Source of the DNA: Cheiracanthium punctorium
Taxonomy: Eukaryota > Arthropoda > Arachnida > Araneae > Cheiracanthiidae
NCBI GenBank assembly: GCA_038373885.1
Contig: JAWZYV010016568.1
Location: forward strand, 310,001-374,000
DNA length: 64,000 nt
Reading direction: 5' to 3'
Shown here: piece by piece, positions 12,301 to 26,389 of the stretch
Layout: each line of letters begins with the position of its first letter
Numbering within the stretch: the first letter of the stretch is position 1
Notes under the pieces: generated by a model
Database searches by the model: none
Told to the model about the DNA's origin: nothing
Seen by the model: the letters and a program-made list of their open reading frames with translations, nothing else
Program-made: the position numbers and the translations under genes

Positions 12301-14237
12301 CAAAAATTCTTTAATAGATTTTTACTGAGCAAGGTGTATTAGTCCTACCAACTTATTCGCTACGTAAATTGTTAATTTCTATAAAGTATTTCATGATATA
12401 TGAATTTGTTTTTTAACATGAAATAATAATTTCAAACACAGTGCATATTTTCAAGCAATCATATTTAACATCTCATAAGGTAACGGGAACATTAAGTTTT
12501 GCGATTCGCATTCGGAACTATTTAGATTTAGTAGCTTAATGCTGTTCTTAAAAATGTACAGTTAAACAGTTTATATAAAAAAGTAGGAGTTACGACAGCG
12601 ATATGTAAACATTCTCAGACTGTTTCTAACCACTCTAACATCTATGGGAATTTTAAAACATTAAAATTTTTTTTCTAAGCGTGCAATATTTTTCTGAATG
12701 TATCAACAAACATTGTATTGCAGATCTACATTTAAGACTTCTTTTCTGTAAATTTCATGCGGCTTCATAGTTTGTTGCAGGAGTTTGCTTTCAAAAGACA
12801 TTGATTTTTTTTTAAATCTTTGACAGCTTATTTTTAAAATTCTTCAAGTGTCATGTGACATACGTTGGTTCTTCAGAGCATCCAAAGCACGCGTGTTCAA
12901 CATGATTTCCATGAATAACTGTGAACTATGACCTCCGATACTCATAAGCTTTTTCTCCCGAAACCAAAACTATGAAGGATAAATCTTGTGTTAGATAACC
13001 GCTTATGCAACTTTGCACTTTGGTTTCAAGGACATTGGAGTAAAATCAAGAGTGGATTCTTCTTCTGAGATAAGTAACATTGAATGGGATTATCACCGTA
13101 TGCTATAATACAGTTCAGTGACTCCGGATCGTTTGATGCCATACAAAGAACTAACTGTAAAATGTCTTATACTGCTCTGTGAATAAAGGTATGGAAATTT
13201 CTCTATTTTTATCACTGGGAAAATTTTTTGAAAGCAAAAAATCTAATAACACGATCTGTTTTATTCTCGGTTCATTTTAAAAATCTGAATATGGTAAATT
13301 GCATTGAGAAATATTGTGTCTTACTTCTTTTGCGACGCCAACCACAAAAGTGCGATTCCGCCCCCCCTTTTTTTTCCCCCACCAACATTGCTAAATTACA
13401 GTTTAAAACGCGGATCTTCTTGCACTTAAGACTACTAAAGCGCTATTGAAATGTTTACTGCAAATAGCACGTCTATGGTATCTGTTCCAAAGAAAGCATA
13501 AGCTAAATAAGTTGTTTACTGCTATCTCGCGCCTATGCATTTTATGGCTTTTGAAAGAGAACAAACATGTTTATCTCAGTTGCTTTTTGTTTGTGTACGG
13601 CCCGAATGTCAGTGGGCACTTTTTATTGATAACTGCAAAATGCAAAAAAAATGGATCACTTCTTTAATGTATACCTGAAAAGGCAAAGTGACACGAACTG
13701 TTGAAATTTGGTTTTGCAATTGACTTATCAAATCTAATCTTTGTGAGTATGTTCTTATATGATTAGAGAATTTTGTGGAAGAATTAAAATAAACGGTTTC
13801 TGCAGGAAAAGCTTTGTGAAAAACGACTGAGTTACATAGCAATGTCTGGTCATAGACAACGCCTTCGTCTTTATGAAAGTTATGCTGAAGTAATAGTCAA
13901 CTTTCCTGGTATGGTTTTAAAAGAAAAAAATGATTCTTTGCAAAATGCTGTTAAAGAAAATTTACAGTTTAGATTTCTTTTTTAAACGATCTATTATAAA
14001 GTACCCTAAAATGCAGCAAAAGCGCCCCCTCAATCTTCAAGGAAAATCATGATGTATTTAGGAAGGGGGCGGATAAAAGGTAAAAATCAGCTAAAGTATA
14101 GAAATTGACCAGTATTTCCCTTCTAAAATTAAGTGGCATGAAAATTATTTGAAAACAAACATATTCTACAAATTTTTAAATTACAATGATTATAAAAATT
14201 AAATACAGTGAACTTTTGGTTAACCGGCATTCGTCTA
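9373..14237. other. Long AT-rich stretch, one possible transposon end
   Basis: No gene is supported. At 9394-9395 a TA is followed by CAGGGTGTTG, which resembles the terminal sequence of the TcMar-like elements at 61.9 kb, but no partner end was found. The open frames at 10388, 13228 and 13446 show no recognisable domain. The rest holds nothing that I can name. Confidence 0.4.
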
Positions 14238-14465
14238 ACCAAAAGGGTCTCACTATGCAGTGTAGAGTGGATAAGACACTGATGTGGTATATGACTGAAG
14301 TATGGAGATTTCGCGTTTAGGTCTACAGTGCGGCTGTGGATCTAACGATCTGGGGTTTTGGGCGGTTTTCTCCAGATGTAACGCGAATACGCGTTAGAAC
14401 CCTTTAAAAAGGCCGCCACCCAAGTCCTCACCCCCTCCGTAGGCAGATGCCTTTCTCATTGCTAT
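14238..14465 (+). mobile_element. tRNA-derived SINE, family A, degraded head
   Basis: The body shares CGGCTGT, GATCTAAC, TTTTCTCCAGATGTAAC and AATACGCGTTAGAACCC with the copy at 8.9 kb, in the same order. The tRNA-like head is heavily mutated and the B box is not clear. It ends near a stretch with CCCCCTCCGTAGGCAGATG. Confidence 0.75.
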
Positions 14466-16239
14466 ATAATTAGTATTTCAGTGGATGAGATATTTCCATT
14501 AGTATGCCGTAAAATTAAGCTTGCGCTCTGATTCAGGTAAAATCTTTCAGATCGCGTGGGCACACATGACAATTCTTTGGACTCGGATCGACAAAAGCAA
14601 ATCCAAATTTATCCCTAATGCAGATTTAGTCAAGCTAAGTAATAATCTTATGAAACGACTCATTTGCAATCAATGACGGATTCAATATCAATTTAAACAA
14701 GGGTCTGATTTCCATTTTAAAAATATCATTTCAGGAATATTGATGCGAATTAAATACTTTTAAAAATCTAAAGGTTTGGAGTGGAATTTTACATTGGAAA
14801 TTTTACATTAATTTTAATTGGTCTCTTTTTAGTTTTAATTGGTAAGGTTAAGTCTCCTTACAATTACAGAGCATTTATGTAAAAAAAAAAAAAACATGGT
14901 CAGTAAAATGGCAATCTTTCCACTTAAAGTTCTGTGCTTATGTACAACTTTTAAGTAGACTTGGACATAGTAAAACTGATAGTGGCATTTTCTTTAAAAC
15001 AGTCACGGACGAATAAGGGGGTGTTTATGGGTCTGAACGCCCCCCTTAGTCTATGCAAAAATGCTGATTTAAACAGCTTATCGACCTTTTGTATCCATGC
15101 CTCAAAACAGTATAAGGAAACAATATTTTTAAATTTCATATAAATTTTGAAAATTTTACAGTAAAAAAAAATATATTAATTTTTTAAACTCTATAATTTA
15201 GTGAGTAATAAATAAATTTACTACAACAAACACTAAACTTTTATAATGCAATTGGAATTTTTTTTACAAAATACGTATAGTAAAATTTACTAACAATGAA
15301 GTTAGGAATGAAACACCCCCCCCCCCCTACTTAGCTAGACCCCACCCATGTGAAAGCTACAGCTAACGCTCGTGAAAACAGTCGTTATTAATATTAAAGA
15401 GCTAATGCTATAATACTTTTTTATAATATTGAATGAGGTATGTTTTACTGATTGTACTATTGCATCAAAATTTAATTCATCAGATTTGGAGTGTGGTGAC
15501 TAAGTCCAGAACTCATTTCTTTAGGATTTCGAAATCTTTAGTTGTAGAGCGCGATATCTGGAAGAGGGTAATTGCCTACGTGAGATCGGTGCTTATCTTT
15601 CATTGATGGGGTATTTTTCAGGGGCGTAGTGAGGGGTAATTATGGTGGAAGGAGGAAGTATTTGTAGCTGGCAGACATCAAGGAGCCAATAGTCGCCACC
15701 TGACAAATGTCTAGGCGGGCGCTTTTGGTAGAGTATTAGTATTTAATGATGGTAAGCATGGGAGTGTGCAATAAAAATATTCCTATTCGGGGCGGCGTCG
15801 CGTCTGAGGTCAGTGTTGAGGGAGAGACTCGAAATGATGTAGTTTCATGAGAATTTTTCGTGAGAAAAAAAAAAAAAAATAGTCACGTGGCACACCTTGC
15901 GCCGGAAGAGTTATTAACGAAATTAATTTGCCTGCTTTATTTACTGTCGTCGTTAGCTCATGAATTTATTAATGATCTTACTTCGTTACATATTGGAAAT
16001 TTTTGACCCAGAAGAGAGGTCAGAGTAAAATATAAAGCAGGGATTATTAACTTTTATACTACTTAGATCCCCTTGGAAACTACAACGGATATTATTAGTA
16101 GTAAAATGGACGATAATAAACTTATATGGAAAATCTTAGGTGTAACAATTCCGTGCTGTGCCACTCCAAAACGAAACTTTTACTGACATTGTTCCAAAAA
16201 GATCAGGAAGTTATTCTCATAAAAAGTAATGAAATCCAC
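14466..16239. other. AT-rich sequence with a possible hAT-like end
   Basis: There is no gene. A GC-richer patch at about 15600-15840 contains CAGGGGCGTAG at about 15619, a sequence often seen at hAT termini, but I find no matching end or duplication. Poly-C occurs at about 15315-15327 and poly-A at about 15866-15879. Confidence 0.35.
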
Positions 16240-16862
16240 ATCGTTGGTAATGATCACCATCATCATCATCATCACGGATTAGGCAAAAATCCTGTTCCGG
16301 CCTCTTGGTCCAGCCACCGCTTTCTCGGACTTCCATGGTCTCCCCTGCCTTTTGCCATGTAGTATTACCATAAAAGCTCTGGGTAATCTCCCGCGTTCCA
16401 TACGCTGGACATGATTTTTCCAGCCCGGATTCCTGGATTTCCTTGAATAGGCTGGATATTTTTAAATCTCTCCTGATATCTGCGTTTCTTATTTTATCTA
16501 AAATTGTGCAGCCTTTTACGGATCGTATGTATAGCATTTCTTCTGCCTATATTGTGGGCTCACAAAGTCCATGTCTCGGAGTCATATAATAAAGTGGGAA
16601 CTGCAATAACCCTATGAAACTTTAGTTGTGTTTCTCTTCTTGCTTTCCCCTTTAGGGTTCTTTTCAGAGTGCCCCAGATGTGTTGGAATTTGTGTAGCTT
16701 ATTTAGGGTATCGTTATCATAGTCGAAGGTGATGTCACAAACTGTGAAGTGTTGTATTTGATCGATAATTTTATTATCGATAGCAATTTTTGTTCTGACT
16801 GGTTCTTTGCCTTTAAATGCCATTGTTTTCTTTTTTGAAATTGAGATTTTCGTGTTGATATG
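16240..16862 (-). pseudogene. LINE reverse-transcriptase C-terminal fragment with (ATG)n tail
   Basis: Read on the minus strand, 16862 downward gives K-I-S-I-S-K-K-K-T-M-A-F-K-G-K, then IDNKIIDQIQHFT, a damaged form of the usual YLGC strand, LNKLHKFQHI, VPTLLYDSETWTL, then in a shifted frame RSVKGCT, DKIRN and finally PRKRWLDQE. This order is typical of the thumb and C-terminal part of non-LTR retrotransposon polymerases of the endonuclease/reverse-transcriptase type common in arthropods. A run of CAT triplets at about 16257-16276 (ATG on the coding strand) sits just after the protein end, as expected of the microsatellite-like tail of such LINEs. It is 5'-truncated and frameshifted. Confidence 0.85.
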
Positions 16863-17725
16863 ATCGGCTTGAAAATTATCATAATTATATTTTAAAAATG
16901 TATAGAAAACAATCAGCACAGTCTGTGTTGCTTTAAAAATATGAAAATCCGCTCTTTCTCTGATTTTTAGCAATTTTTTGCCATTTTTTAGCGTCAATAA
17001 TTTTTTTTTTTTTGCAGAAGAGTTAAAATTTGTGGCATTTAAGTACATTCAAGCGTACTGATTCGCAATTTTTGTGATTTCTGTAAACGTTTTAAAATTT
17101 AAAACATTTGGCCAATCGAATTGCAAATATGTACATATACGTTAAAATATATAAGAAAGGGGGGGGAGTCCAGAATTCAAGTTAGATATCCTAAGTGATA
17201 TTGACATAATCTTGATATCACGATTTTAAAAATACATTAGTAACCCAATTAGGTTGAAAAGCTTTGACGTATAAATCATGTCACGGACCAGTAATTCCAC
17301 AAATTCTCAGATTCTGATAAACTGGAAAACGTCCCTAATGTTTATCTACGTGAACCACAGGTATAAGGATTGATAGACGTAAAGTGTGAATTTTAATTTT
17401 TTTCAGAAATCATAAAATCCGCTTGAAGAAATGTGGTACATAGATGTTAAATCGTACAATGTAGCATTATGTGTAATGCAGTCATTCACGACGTATGCCT
17501 TATATAATCGTACATGTGTGAAAAATATTATAGTTAGCGCCCGTTGTAATTGCCTGCGCAATGGGCTTATCTACTCATATTTAATTATTATGCTCCTTAA
17601 AAACACAATTTTTAAAACAGAAATATTTATCATGGACGTCCAATAGAAACACAGCAGGCCTCTTTTAAAACTTTCATAGACCTTCAAAGGATGCATCTGG
17701 ACCCCTGCTGGAAATCCCTGGTCCA
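16862..17725 (+). repeat. Dispersed repeat X, copy 1, inserted in the LINE
   Basis: From 16862 the sequence CTTGAAAATTATCATAATTA and a later block around CTGATTTTTA match the region starting at 27555 in the same order. A second shared block, CGCCCGTTGTAATTG followed by GGGCTTA, lies near 17540 and near 28051. The interior (about 17194-17255) includes a motif shared with the Helitron-like regions at 36 and 51 kb. The right boundary is uncertain; a hAT-like AGGGATTTCCAGC reads on the minus strand near 17715. Family unknown. Confidence 0.55.
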
Positions 17726-19662
17726 GAATGTTGAATATTTATAAAAATATCTCCATATCATTTTCACTAGTAATAATTTTTCTAGAGCTTCTCTCAATAG
17801 TGATCTCAGCTCGTGACTTAATCATTGAGTTTTAGTTTACCTAATAGATAGTTATATTTGAATACTAATTTTACATGGTCGGACGGAATAAGTAATAAGG
17901 AGCTATTATTTGTCTAAATACTAATTGTCGAATGATACCAATGTTATTTTTTATCCCACTTCAAATTTTTGAAAAAAGAAATTTCTTTTATGAATATTGC
18001 GATGATTATGCACTCATTGAAACTTGAAAATTCTTCTGCTCTATTCTACTTGGATTGTGGATATTATTCTGATAAAAGTTTACGTCATATCTTGGGTTTC
18101 AATTTTTAATATTTTTCCAATAACAGAAAAGTTTTATGATTACCATTTTGATATGTCTGTCATTCGTGGCATAACTGCTTAAATATGCGTCGATAGCCAC
18201 AAAATTTTTATATGTTATCGAATGCACTATGCCATATTCTCTTTTGAAAATGTCGTATACATAGCAGGACTTAGTATTCCTTACAGGGGTACACAAACAA
18301 ATATGAATGCATAACGCTCTAGGGACTGTTATCTTTTAAGGTTTATTTTAGAGAAGTTCTTTTATTTCAAACAAAACAAACTGAATATTGAGGTTTATAG
18401 CATAATACTTTCCGTCGAAGTGTTGTGGAGCGTTTTTACTGCGTCTATACGTTTACTGCGAAACAAATCAACTCTCATAGATTCAGGTTATAAGGACAGT
18501 GATTAAAAAAAAAAACAAAAAAACAAAAAAAAAAAAAAAAAAAAAACACTTTAATGTCTGTTTGCTCCCATCGTTGCAACGACGCAAGAACAGCGATTTT
18601 CCTCTGTGTTCATCATTATTTTGCATGGGTTTTCAAATGCTTAAGGGGACTTTTTTAATATAAGGCATATCATCTTGAACACCCTGGAACTTGAATTTGC
18701 GTTCTTTTCTTGTGACAATTTTTGTATCAATATGCAAGGTAAATATTAACAACGTGAAGCATAAATTTATTTATTAGTTCTGTAACATAAAATATTCCGT
18801 TTGAGAGTGAAATCCATATGATTATTTGACACGAATTTAGCGAAATAGTATATATACGAGTAAACGCACGCATTCTCCAAAATTTAGTCCTATTTTAACT
18901 TTCACAAAAACGTATTGCGAGAGTGAAAAAAACGTCCATATTAACAGTATATAATTAGCAATTTTTCTTCGGATGGTAAAATGTCAACCAGAATTCCAGG
19001 GATTAGAACATGACTTTGTGTGTTGTTAGAAAAAAAATATGATAAAAATCTTCAGTCTCTGGAATGTGTGATTTTCACAGGAGTCCTGGCCTATATATAC
19101 CTACATTTGAAGGAAATCACTCAAAACAGATGGTTCATACGTGATATTGTGGAAGCCCCTGCATCAGAATGCAATTAGCACAAATTGTTTTAAAGCAATT
19201 ACCACAATTAAAATTTAATGGAGGTATGATATAAAAAAGAGCTATCTAACACCAAGAAATTAGTTAACAGGAAAGTAGAAGTAAAGGCTAATGCAAAATT
19301 AAATTTAAAATGCTTTGTTTAACCAAGTACATCGAAAAAGAAAACTCAACAATTCTTTACAAGGATTAAAAAAAATCTTTAGTCTATTCAAGAGAGTGTG
19401 CTGATGCTAAAAATTATTTTATTTATATTTTATAAATATTTTATGAGGCACTAGTTAATACAAACCCACACAGAGAAACATGATTAATTAATTAATAATA
19501 TCAGTAGTTTACGTTTTCTGGTATTAAAAATATGCAAAGTAATTTGACTTGTAAAATGAGTGAAATATTTCTGACTGAACGATATTAAGTTTTAAGTATT
19601 TCTTGAATGAATTTTTTTACGTTTCATGTAATAACCTTTATATATTAAATACTAAGTACTAT

Positions 19663-19701
19663 ACTAAATGGTATAATCAGATATTCTGATTATACCATTT
19701 A
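19663..19701. repeat. Short perfect hairpin
   Basis: Two 15-base arms around ATGGTATAATCAG and its complement pair around a 5-base loop. No surrounding element was found. Confidence 0.7.
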
Positions 19702-22003
19702 ACGTGGGAGGTGGGAGGGGATGTCACTAAAATACTTTTTTATTGTTATTTTAAAGTATTTTAAAATAAATAAAAATCTAAAAATGCATCTTTTGTATAA
19801 CTTATTGTTTTTGCATTAAAAAAAAATAATGCATTGAAAAATTGTGCTGGAAGTGCAAGTAGTTTATAATTGTTCCGATAAACTGGCCTCTAGATTGTAC
19901 GTTATGGCATTTGGTTTAAAACAAACGAAAGAATATTTTGAGCACAAACATTATTAATAAAAAATATATTACTATATGTTTATTATGTTTATAATGATAA
20001 TGTAATGATAATGCAATGTATCATGATAATTGCATTTATTGCTTAATTATATCATGATAAACATAGTTATTCAAGCTAAAAATGTTTCTTTACAGTTATT
20101 TATCTAATAAGAAAAATGTATATTATTAGTTTACTTATTTTATGAAAACAGATAGTTTTTTAAATCTTAATTAGATAATATTAAGATCGAAGTTTGTTTA
20201 TTCTCATTTATACTTGAACTAAAATATAAGTTACCCATATTAGTATTATTACATTGAAGTATAATATTTTCTATCAATTTATTCAATTTTCAGCTGGAAG
20301 TTTTATTTCTATTTATAGCTTCTGATTCATGTTTTTTACTAGCCTTTCCGTATAAAGTTTTTTAATGTTAACAGTTTTTAAAAATGTTCGTGTAGTTAAA
20401 TTTCTCATCGTACATTTTATTCATATTGCATGAAATATGTGCAAATAATAATGCAGTGCAAATAATAATAAGAAACACTTAAAGAGGTTCAAGATATTAT
20501 TACAATTTTTCTTATGATGCTTTCAATTAATAATTGTCTTTTTTTTAACTAAAAAACCAATACTCGGCGATATGCTAATTCTAAGCTTGCACACCTACGT
20601 CGCTAGCTCTTGTAACTTGGATACAAATTATTCTATGAACATATTGTACTTAAAATTTCACAAAAAGGTTTCTGCATAAAAACAAACATGCAATGACTTC
20701 CTAGAAAAATAAGAGAAAAGAGGTGGGAGGGGAGTGTAAATAAATTACGTCACACAAGTTCTTTGCATATGAATGAAGTGGCATACTACTGCACGCTATA
20801 TTTAAATCAGGCTATTATAAGAACAATTTGCGTGTACCTTTTAAGATAGTATTTTACTCTGACAATGAATGAAATCAAACATATGAACCAGAACTACTTT
20901 AAATGTTTTGTTGCACTATATGTTTGCAGCATTCATTAGTTAAAAACAGAGAATGAAAATTATTCTTGCACGGTATTTACAACAAAACTTTTTTTTTACT
21001 ACGATTAGGTGTCATTCATTATTATTAAAAAAAGAGTAAAATATATAGTTTTATTTATAATATTTTTCACATGATTTTTAGTGAAAATTTATCGTTTTAA
21101 CAAAGACAATTTAAAAAGTAAATGTTAAAAACTACTTTCCACCGATTATATGGACCGCGTTTTGCTTCGATTATTCACGAGTTTCAAAAACTTTCAAGGT
21201 TAACTATTTAGGAATTTTTCTCTCACAGATCATTGACATGTATTGTAATAAAACAATACGATTTGACCCTAAATTACTTCACAAAATTAATACATATTTA
21301 TTGAAACAAATGCTTTGTGGATAATGCAATTGCATAACTTGGGAAATTGATAGTTTTCTTACAGCACACATTTTTTTCCCCCAGTTAACTTTAGGAAATA
21401 TGCAAATTAGATACTGTTTAATGATTAAGGTAAAAAGAGAGAGTTGTAAATGCAGGAATTCTACTTACGCAACGCTGTTTTTTTCCCAAGCAAGCTCTAG
21501 AAATCTGTGATTTTGAATGATAACGAATCTTTTCCGGAATAAAAATGCGTAAAATACGCGATCTTTATTTTGACCGTCGAAAGAAAACTTTATTTTAAGT
21601 AAATTTAACAGAGAAAATAAAAATTATATAAGTTGGCAGAATGCACTTTTGCTCAGTTGCAGTGTATTTTTGGCTATTTTGATACAGTTTCCTTCATCAC
21701 TTCCCGTGTTTCAGGTCTTTCATTGGTTTTAAATAATATTTGATAAGATAAACTAGTAAATTTCCAAAGAGACGTTTTAAATTAGATTAAGCGAATGTAT
21801 AAAAGACCTTAGAAAAAATTCCGTACTTATGATAATTTTATCGTAATTGGAAGGACTCCGCTGAAATATATTTTTCTGAACTGTAAAAAAAAAATTAAAT
21901 TAAAAAAATAAATAAATAATCGAAACGTTTCATGAAATTATCTGAAATACACCAGATATACTACAGAAATTGTCAAAAAATTGCTACATTATTGCTTTTC
22001 TGA

Positions 22004-22033
22004 AAACTTTTCAGATATAAATCTGAAAAGTTT
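22004..22033. repeat. Short perfect hairpin
   Basis: AAACTTTTCAGAT pairs with ATCTGAAAAGTTT around a 4-base loop. No surrounding element was found. Confidence 0.7.
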
Positions 22034-25000
22034 ATTGCGACTTCGCTTTTTAAACAACCTACGAAAAAGTTGCCTCAGAGTTCAAAATTTTCTGAACTTT
22101 TTTACTCTGTGTTAACATTTCCTCCCCCCCTTTTCTTACTTACTTTTTTGTTGTGTGGGTAAATTTTAAGTTTCGATACAAATATTACGCAATCTTAAAA
22201 TATTACTAGTATATTTCTTGAAATTTCTCTAAAGGAACAAACCAAGTACGTAGACAGATGGGAGACAATTTGCGTGATCAATCGACCCCCAAAACTTCAA
22301 GTAACACGTAAACTTCAATATTTATTTAAATGACTGTAAGATAAATATTTCAAGAAGAACCCCCCTCCCCCCTCCGAACATAGTTCCTGACTGCTGGAAT
22401 AGAACAAACGAAGAAAATTCCGTATAGAAATGATTGTGTTACATAATTTCTGAAAAATTTGAAAGCTAAGAGCAAGCTTTTTCACACTTTTGATTTATAG
22501 AAACTTTTGACATGTTTTGTGTTTCTGTGTTCTGAACTAAAAAACAACATAAAACTGTTTTAGTTTGTCCTAAATTATTTTATAATTGTATACATCCCAA
22601 AAATTACGTTTAGGAGAAATTTAAATATTTAAAATGATTTAAATTATTAAACGATTTAAATTAATAAAATCAAAATTCTAGGATTTTACTAGAATTTTTT
22701 TAATTTATGTCTAATTGTATATTTGATAATTCTCTATTTGATTTCTTACATATTATTTTCAAACATAAATAATTAACTAATCTCAACATCCAGAAGAAAG
22801 ATCCACTAAGACTTATCTGACTAGGAATTATTTATAATTTAAAAAGTAATGGTATATTCTCATAACTTTAAAAACATTTTGGGTTGAATTTCAGAAAATC
22901 TTGCTGGAATCTAATGTTCCATCTTCTGTTCATGTTAACTGACTAACAAAAAGGTAAGATGACTGATCAGTTTTTCAACGCACATAAACTTAAAATTCAA
23001 ATTCAGAATACTCTAAGAACACTACCGAAATACTATTACATACAACATTATGTGGAAGAGGACTAAGAATTCTGGTACATACACTTATAAATGTATAGTG
23101 TAGAAAAATACATGAAGACACGTAAAATCAATATTTTTAGTATCGCTTATCAATATTGACCCTTCTTTGTTTGCTTCTAATTATGCAATCATTTATCAAT
23201 ATCAGTGAGTACTCGTACATTAATGACGGAAAGCTGAACTTTAGCTATGAATTTTAAATTCGCACGAAAACTGTCAATCTAAAACGCTTTCCCTATTCAT
23301 TAAAATCCCATAACTATGCATTAAATTTTCAATAAGTATTAATCTTAAAATTTGAAAAAAGGTGTATGCTATAGGTTAATTGCACATTACTTCAATAAAT
23401 TATGAATTCTGTTACATATTTAAAAAGAAAAGAAATCTGATTAACTCCAAACGCCCATTAGGTGCATATTCCCTCGATCGACAAATAATATTTTCCAGTC
23501 ATAAATATATCCTAAAATATTACCCGCATGCCAAATATGAAATATGTGCGATGGGTGGAGCAACCGATAGTGGTCCCCCTTCGTGTTGCTTTCATATAAT
23601 TACGAAATGATAATTTTTTAGAATAACGGGAACAAAATATCCCTACCCCCACCCGCCTTCTTTCATGCCGAAGTTCCGCCATCGTAATTACTCACGGGAA
23701 CAGCCTGCTAAACATGAATGGTACACTTGAATAACGATATCTGGAATTCTAAGAATTCAAGCAAAAATAAAAAAAACACACAGTAAAATTTGTTATTCGT
23801 GGTCAAATTTTTTTCTGGTTATGTTTCGCTGTGGTTAGGTTAATTCAGGAAAATTCTGTGGTCGTCTTTTCCGGTGATGCTTAATTTGCTTTTCAAATTT
23901 TCGAACTACCAAGTTTTTTTTTTTTAAATTTGATTTTATCAATTTTTACTTGCGGATCAAATCACTACCTATCTTAATATGAAAATTAATTTTTTGCTAA
24001 AAGCATGCATATAAAAAAAGTTGTACAGTACGTATGCTTCGGGTATTGAAAAGGATACACTCTTCTCCAGCTGCAAAAATATAAGAGAACACATTTCCCT
24101 GTCTGGTAGGTGATTTTACATCTGAAAGAAAGGCAAAAGGATCTTTTGTCTCTTCTAAACTGTACGTACTGTACTGTTTTTTGTATATGTGTGTTTCTAA
24201 AAAAGAAATAAATTTTTAATTTTGATCTTAACGCCATCTTTTTCTCTTTTGAGTGTTTTTAATATCTATATCACAATACTTATTTTATATCTGAAAATTA
24301 GAAAAAAGAGGGTACAAAATTATTTTTAAAAATTCAACATTAGAAACTATTATTCTACTATAAATTCCTATACTTTGATAAGTATAAACTTTGATATACG
24401 TATAAATTTATTCCTGTATTTAGTTCGAGAAAAAAAATAAAGTGATGTTTAACTAAAACTTTTAAATACTACTATCGAATTTTAATGAAACTTTGTGTTT
24501 TGCCTGAGTATAGATTTTTAAGGAGTAAAATAAAAGAATACTCATGGTATTAATGATTTTTAAACAATAATGATAGTTGTTTAAAGAGTAATAAGCGGTT
24601 TCTTCAAAGTGCTTCACTATATTCTTCAATAAATTAGGAAACTGTTATAAAAATTAATAATAGATATAAAATTTTAATTAATTTATATAGTTTATTCTCT
24701 TAACAATTATTGTTTTTATGTATGTTTTATTAAATTCAAAGTAATATCAAATATTTGCGATTTACAAGGAGAAATTTTTAGAGATTTTCTTATTCAATTG
24801 AAACTTTCATACAATTTTAGCATTAGAAAAAATAATAATAAGACTTAATTTCAAAAGTTGTGTTCAATTATTGATGTTTGCTATCAGTATAGTTTATAAT
24901 ATTCCAACTCTAAACTTAAGCATTTTAAAGTGTGATCGATTGCTTTGAAAATGTTGCTAACTGATTTATTTAGTTTTTTACTATTGAAAATATCTGTACT

Positions 25001-26110
25001 AATGATGTATGTTTTTGTAATGGATGTTATAATTTTAACATACTTGAACGTATAGTACTGTCAAGATCTGATTATTTAATTAAATTAATAAATTTTTTCA
25101 GATTCAATTCCAGAATGTTATATTTCCTAGAGAAGTTAGTGAAAATTTTCCGAAATTAATTTACTAATTTTCATTATTTTAAAATTAGGTTTGGTGTAAA
25201 ATATGATATATATATCATTTACAGTGTTTTTTATATATAATAAATGTCGTACACAGATATTTTATCTTTTAAATAAGTTATCTTGGTATGTTTTTCTTTA
25301 ACCTTCGCTAAAAATAATTAGCAGATTTCAAGTAAATATAATTTTTAATCAAATGTGTTATAATATTATAAAAAGTTTTTAAAAAAGACTGAGTGAGAAA
25401 GATTTAAAAATTTGGGAACTGCCTTAATACACAATTGTGCAATATCTTGGATTTTATATAGCTTAAATTTGGGGGGGGGGGAAGAAAACTAGTATTACTC
25501 CCAGTTTTAAGAGAGAATGAATGTTTAACGCTCATACTGAATGTCAAAGTTTTAGTATATTGATTTACACACTTGCTTATAAAAATCTGTTCTTGTTGGA
25601 GTATCATTATTGAATTTAATTAAAAAAGACCCCTTTCACATTCTGCAAAGCATAATAATATTAGTCTTCTGAAGTTAAAATGGTCTGGCTACTCTCTACT
25701 TAAATCAAAATATATTCGTAAAAATGTTAGATATTTAAATGTAATAAAGATAATTAGTATTAGGGGATAATGATTTAATGGTACAAGCTGTAAACCAACT
25801 TGATTAAATTTCGAGGCCTTCGAAGATTATGAAAAGAATTTTAGGGGGTAAAATTTTCATCATCATTTCAATTTATTTCTATTCCAATATTAATTTAAAT
25901 TTAAAAAAATTTTGAATTAGGTATATTTTTCCTTAAATAAATTAGTATTTAATTTTGACAGGTATTTGTGTGTGACAGTTACAAGATCTTTAATTATAAA
26001 GTACCAGGTTACCGAGCCTTGCTCAGAATCTAATGGCTCCTTAAGTGTAAAATAATGAATACGTAAATGCCTTGGCACGTATCAATAATCTTCATGGTTG
26101 CCAAAGATTT

Positions 26111-26389
26111 TCATCGCTGTCGGATCACCCATACATTATGAGGTAAGCTTTGCTCGGCATTCAATGTTACAATGGCATATACTTTGTTTTGAAGAGGGAT
26201 GCTAAATATTCGATGGTCGATGCCATTGGAGTTGAGCAAAAAGTAGTTTAACGTAAGGTGCCTCCTTTCCTTCTGTAGCAGATCAGCGAGGGTATCAGCA
26301 AAGATCTTGGGCGATGCATTCACTAACAGCGTCTTCATTACTTCAGAAATATATCTCTCCATATTGAGGACGTTCAAATTCAGCATCAA
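26111..26389 (-). other. Unrecognised 92-codon open frame in a locally GC-richer patch
   Basis: I do not recognise this frame. The predicted peptide begins with two methionines, has a hydrophobic and leucine-rich middle (around residues 30-52) and ends IRQR. It stands out because the local base composition is less AT-rich than the surroundings and the amino-acid composition is not the usual low-complexity product of AT-rich DNA. It could be a decayed exon, a transposon fragment or chance. No splice sites or upstream context make the case. Confidence 0.2.

Noticed and set aside
16126..16362. Open frame with a poly-histidine run
   Set aside because: It lies antisense to the LINE fragment; the histidines come from the CAT-triplet tail of that LINE.
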